Assembly (NCBI GenBank): GCA_026786155.1
Contig: JAJAYR010000194.1
Location: 1 to 6,149, forward strand
Length of the DNA: 6,149 nucleotides
Source: Pyrinomonadaceae bacterium
Lineage (GTDB): Bacteria > Acidobacteriota > Blastocatellia > Pyrinomonadales > Pyrinomonadaceae
Reading direction: 5' to 3'
The position numbers were made by a program, and so were the translations under genes. Below the pieces are notes generated by a model. That model saw nothing but the letters and a program-made list of their open reading frames with translations. It was not told the DNA's origin and ran no database searches. Below, one piece after another: positions 5,396-6,149 of the stretch; within the stretch, counting starts at the first letter, position 1; each line of letters opens with the position of its first letter.

Positions 5396-6149
5396 CTATC
5401 TCTGCACCTGGTATTGCGACGAAGTAAGCACCAAATAAAGCGCGTTTTGCGTTCGTCTCGACGGATTGCTGGAGGCGACGGCTTGCACGGCATTCAGCAT
5501 TTGCGTTCTGAACAGCGGCGACATCGAACCGTTCAGTAATTCGCGGTTGAGCGTGTCCACCAGCAACTCTCCGGTCGGGTCAGTCGTCGCCGTTGCCTGA
5601 TAACGCGCCCAGCTAATCGAAGTTCCGAACGGGATGCCATTCGCGGCGTTCACCGCGATTCCGGTGCCGGTCGCGTTAAAAATGAATTGGTTGATCAAAT
5701 TCGGACGCTTCAACGCTGTGCCGGTCGTCATAATAGCGAATTCTGGGGCGGCTAAACTCGTGTTCGGAATGCTGTAATCCATCGGGTAATAATTGAAAAC
5801 CGAAGGCGGATTGAAAACATCCTGGTCGAGATTTATTGTCAAGCCGTTGATAACGCCGTCGCTCGGATTCGTCCGGGTTGCGCCGCGAACATCTAAAGCC
5901 CGCAGGAAATTCGTCGCATAAAGCACCGGCTCTTTCAAATGACCGTAATCCGGGTCGGTTTTGTTATTGCCGCGGGCTTCCGGGTCGAGCAGAATCACAC
6001 GGATGACTTTTGCCAGATTGCCGCGGTCAGCGCCGCCGCCCTGAACATCGCTGAAAACATCGGCGATGCGCCTGACGTAAGCCGGTGTCGGGTTGCTGGT
6101 AACGAATTGCTGAATCAGCAGTTTGCTGATAAACGGCGCGGTGTTCGGA
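5396..6149 (-). CDS. DUF1800 family protein, C-terminal 250 residues (5' end outside the window)
   Basis: The frame is open to the right edge, from PNTAPFISKLLIQQFV through NPTPAYVRRIADVF, RGNLAKVIRVILLDPEAR, VFNPPSVFNYYPMDYSIPNTSLAAPEF to the ending ALYLVLTSSQYQVQR. These segments match the conserved C-terminal half of DUF1800 (COG5267), whose members are usually about 450-600 residues, so roughly half the gene is missing. The GTG at 5998 is internal and not a start, because conserved sequence continues upstream of it. Genes of this family are often found next to DUF1501 genes, as here. The function is not established; the pairing and the exported partner suggest an envelope or extracellular role. 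Confidence 0.92.
   Translation of the reverse strand, partial: PNTAPFISKLLIQQFVTSNPTPAYVRRIADVFSDVQGGGADRGNLAKVIRVILLDPEARGNNKTDPDYGHLKEPVLYATNFLRALDVRGATRTNPSDGVINGLTINLDQDVFNPPSVFNYYPMDYSIPNTSLAAPEFAIMTTGTALKRPNLINQFIFNATGTGIAVNAANGIPFGTSISWARYQATATTDPTGELLVDTLNRELLNGSMSPLFRTQMLNAVQAVASSNPSRRTQNALYLVLTSSQYQVQR

Noticed and set aside
5311..5493. Upstream extension of the DUF1501 N-terminal frame to a start at 5493.
   Set aside because: It would overlap the DUF1800 coding end and add residues unlike the family, while a good ribosome binding site and Tat motif support 5310.
5998..5998. GTG as a start codon for the DUF1800 gene.
   Set aside because: Conserved DUF1800 sequence continues in frame upstream to the window edge, so this is an internal valine.

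Overview
The window reads as a piece of a bacterial chromosome with every convincing gene on the minus strand. The proteins look like those of Acidobacteriota, perhaps Blastocatellia/Pyrinomonadales: a DUF1800/DUF1501 secreted-protein pair, a large subtilisin-like protease carrying D-x-DGDG repeats of the 'ADYDGDGKxDIAVFR' type, and an ErpA-like iron-sulfur carrier. That placement is an inference from remembered family resemblance, not from a search. Genes are moderately GC-rich and the spacers between them are clearly AT-rich. I found no mobile element, CRISPR array, tRNA or rRNA.

From right to left, in the direction of transcription: the last 250 codons of a DUF1800 gene (5396-6149, 5' end outside the window); an 85-base gap without a terminator; a DUF1501 gene with a Tat-type signal (3891-5310), broken into two overlapping reading frames by an apparent single-base frameshift at about 4723-4735; a very strong intrinsic terminator (3787-3841); an ErpA/IscA-type iron-sulfur carrier gene (3289-3645) with its own ribosome binding site and terminator (3240-3266); an AT-rich spacer with hairpins and a possible promoter; and a secreted S8 peptidase gene (1-2975) whose C-terminus, made of at least six calcium-loop repeats, runs off the left edge.

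There are three transcription units. DUF1800 and DUF1501 look like one operon for two exported proteins of unknown function. The iron-sulfur carrier gene stands alone and has no evident link to its neighbours. The protease gene is also monocistronic as far as can be seen. Nothing here amounts to a clearly new system. The points most worth checking are the frameshift through the middle of the DUF1501 gene, the candidate metal site that it splits, and the inverted repeats ahead of the erpA-like and protease genes.
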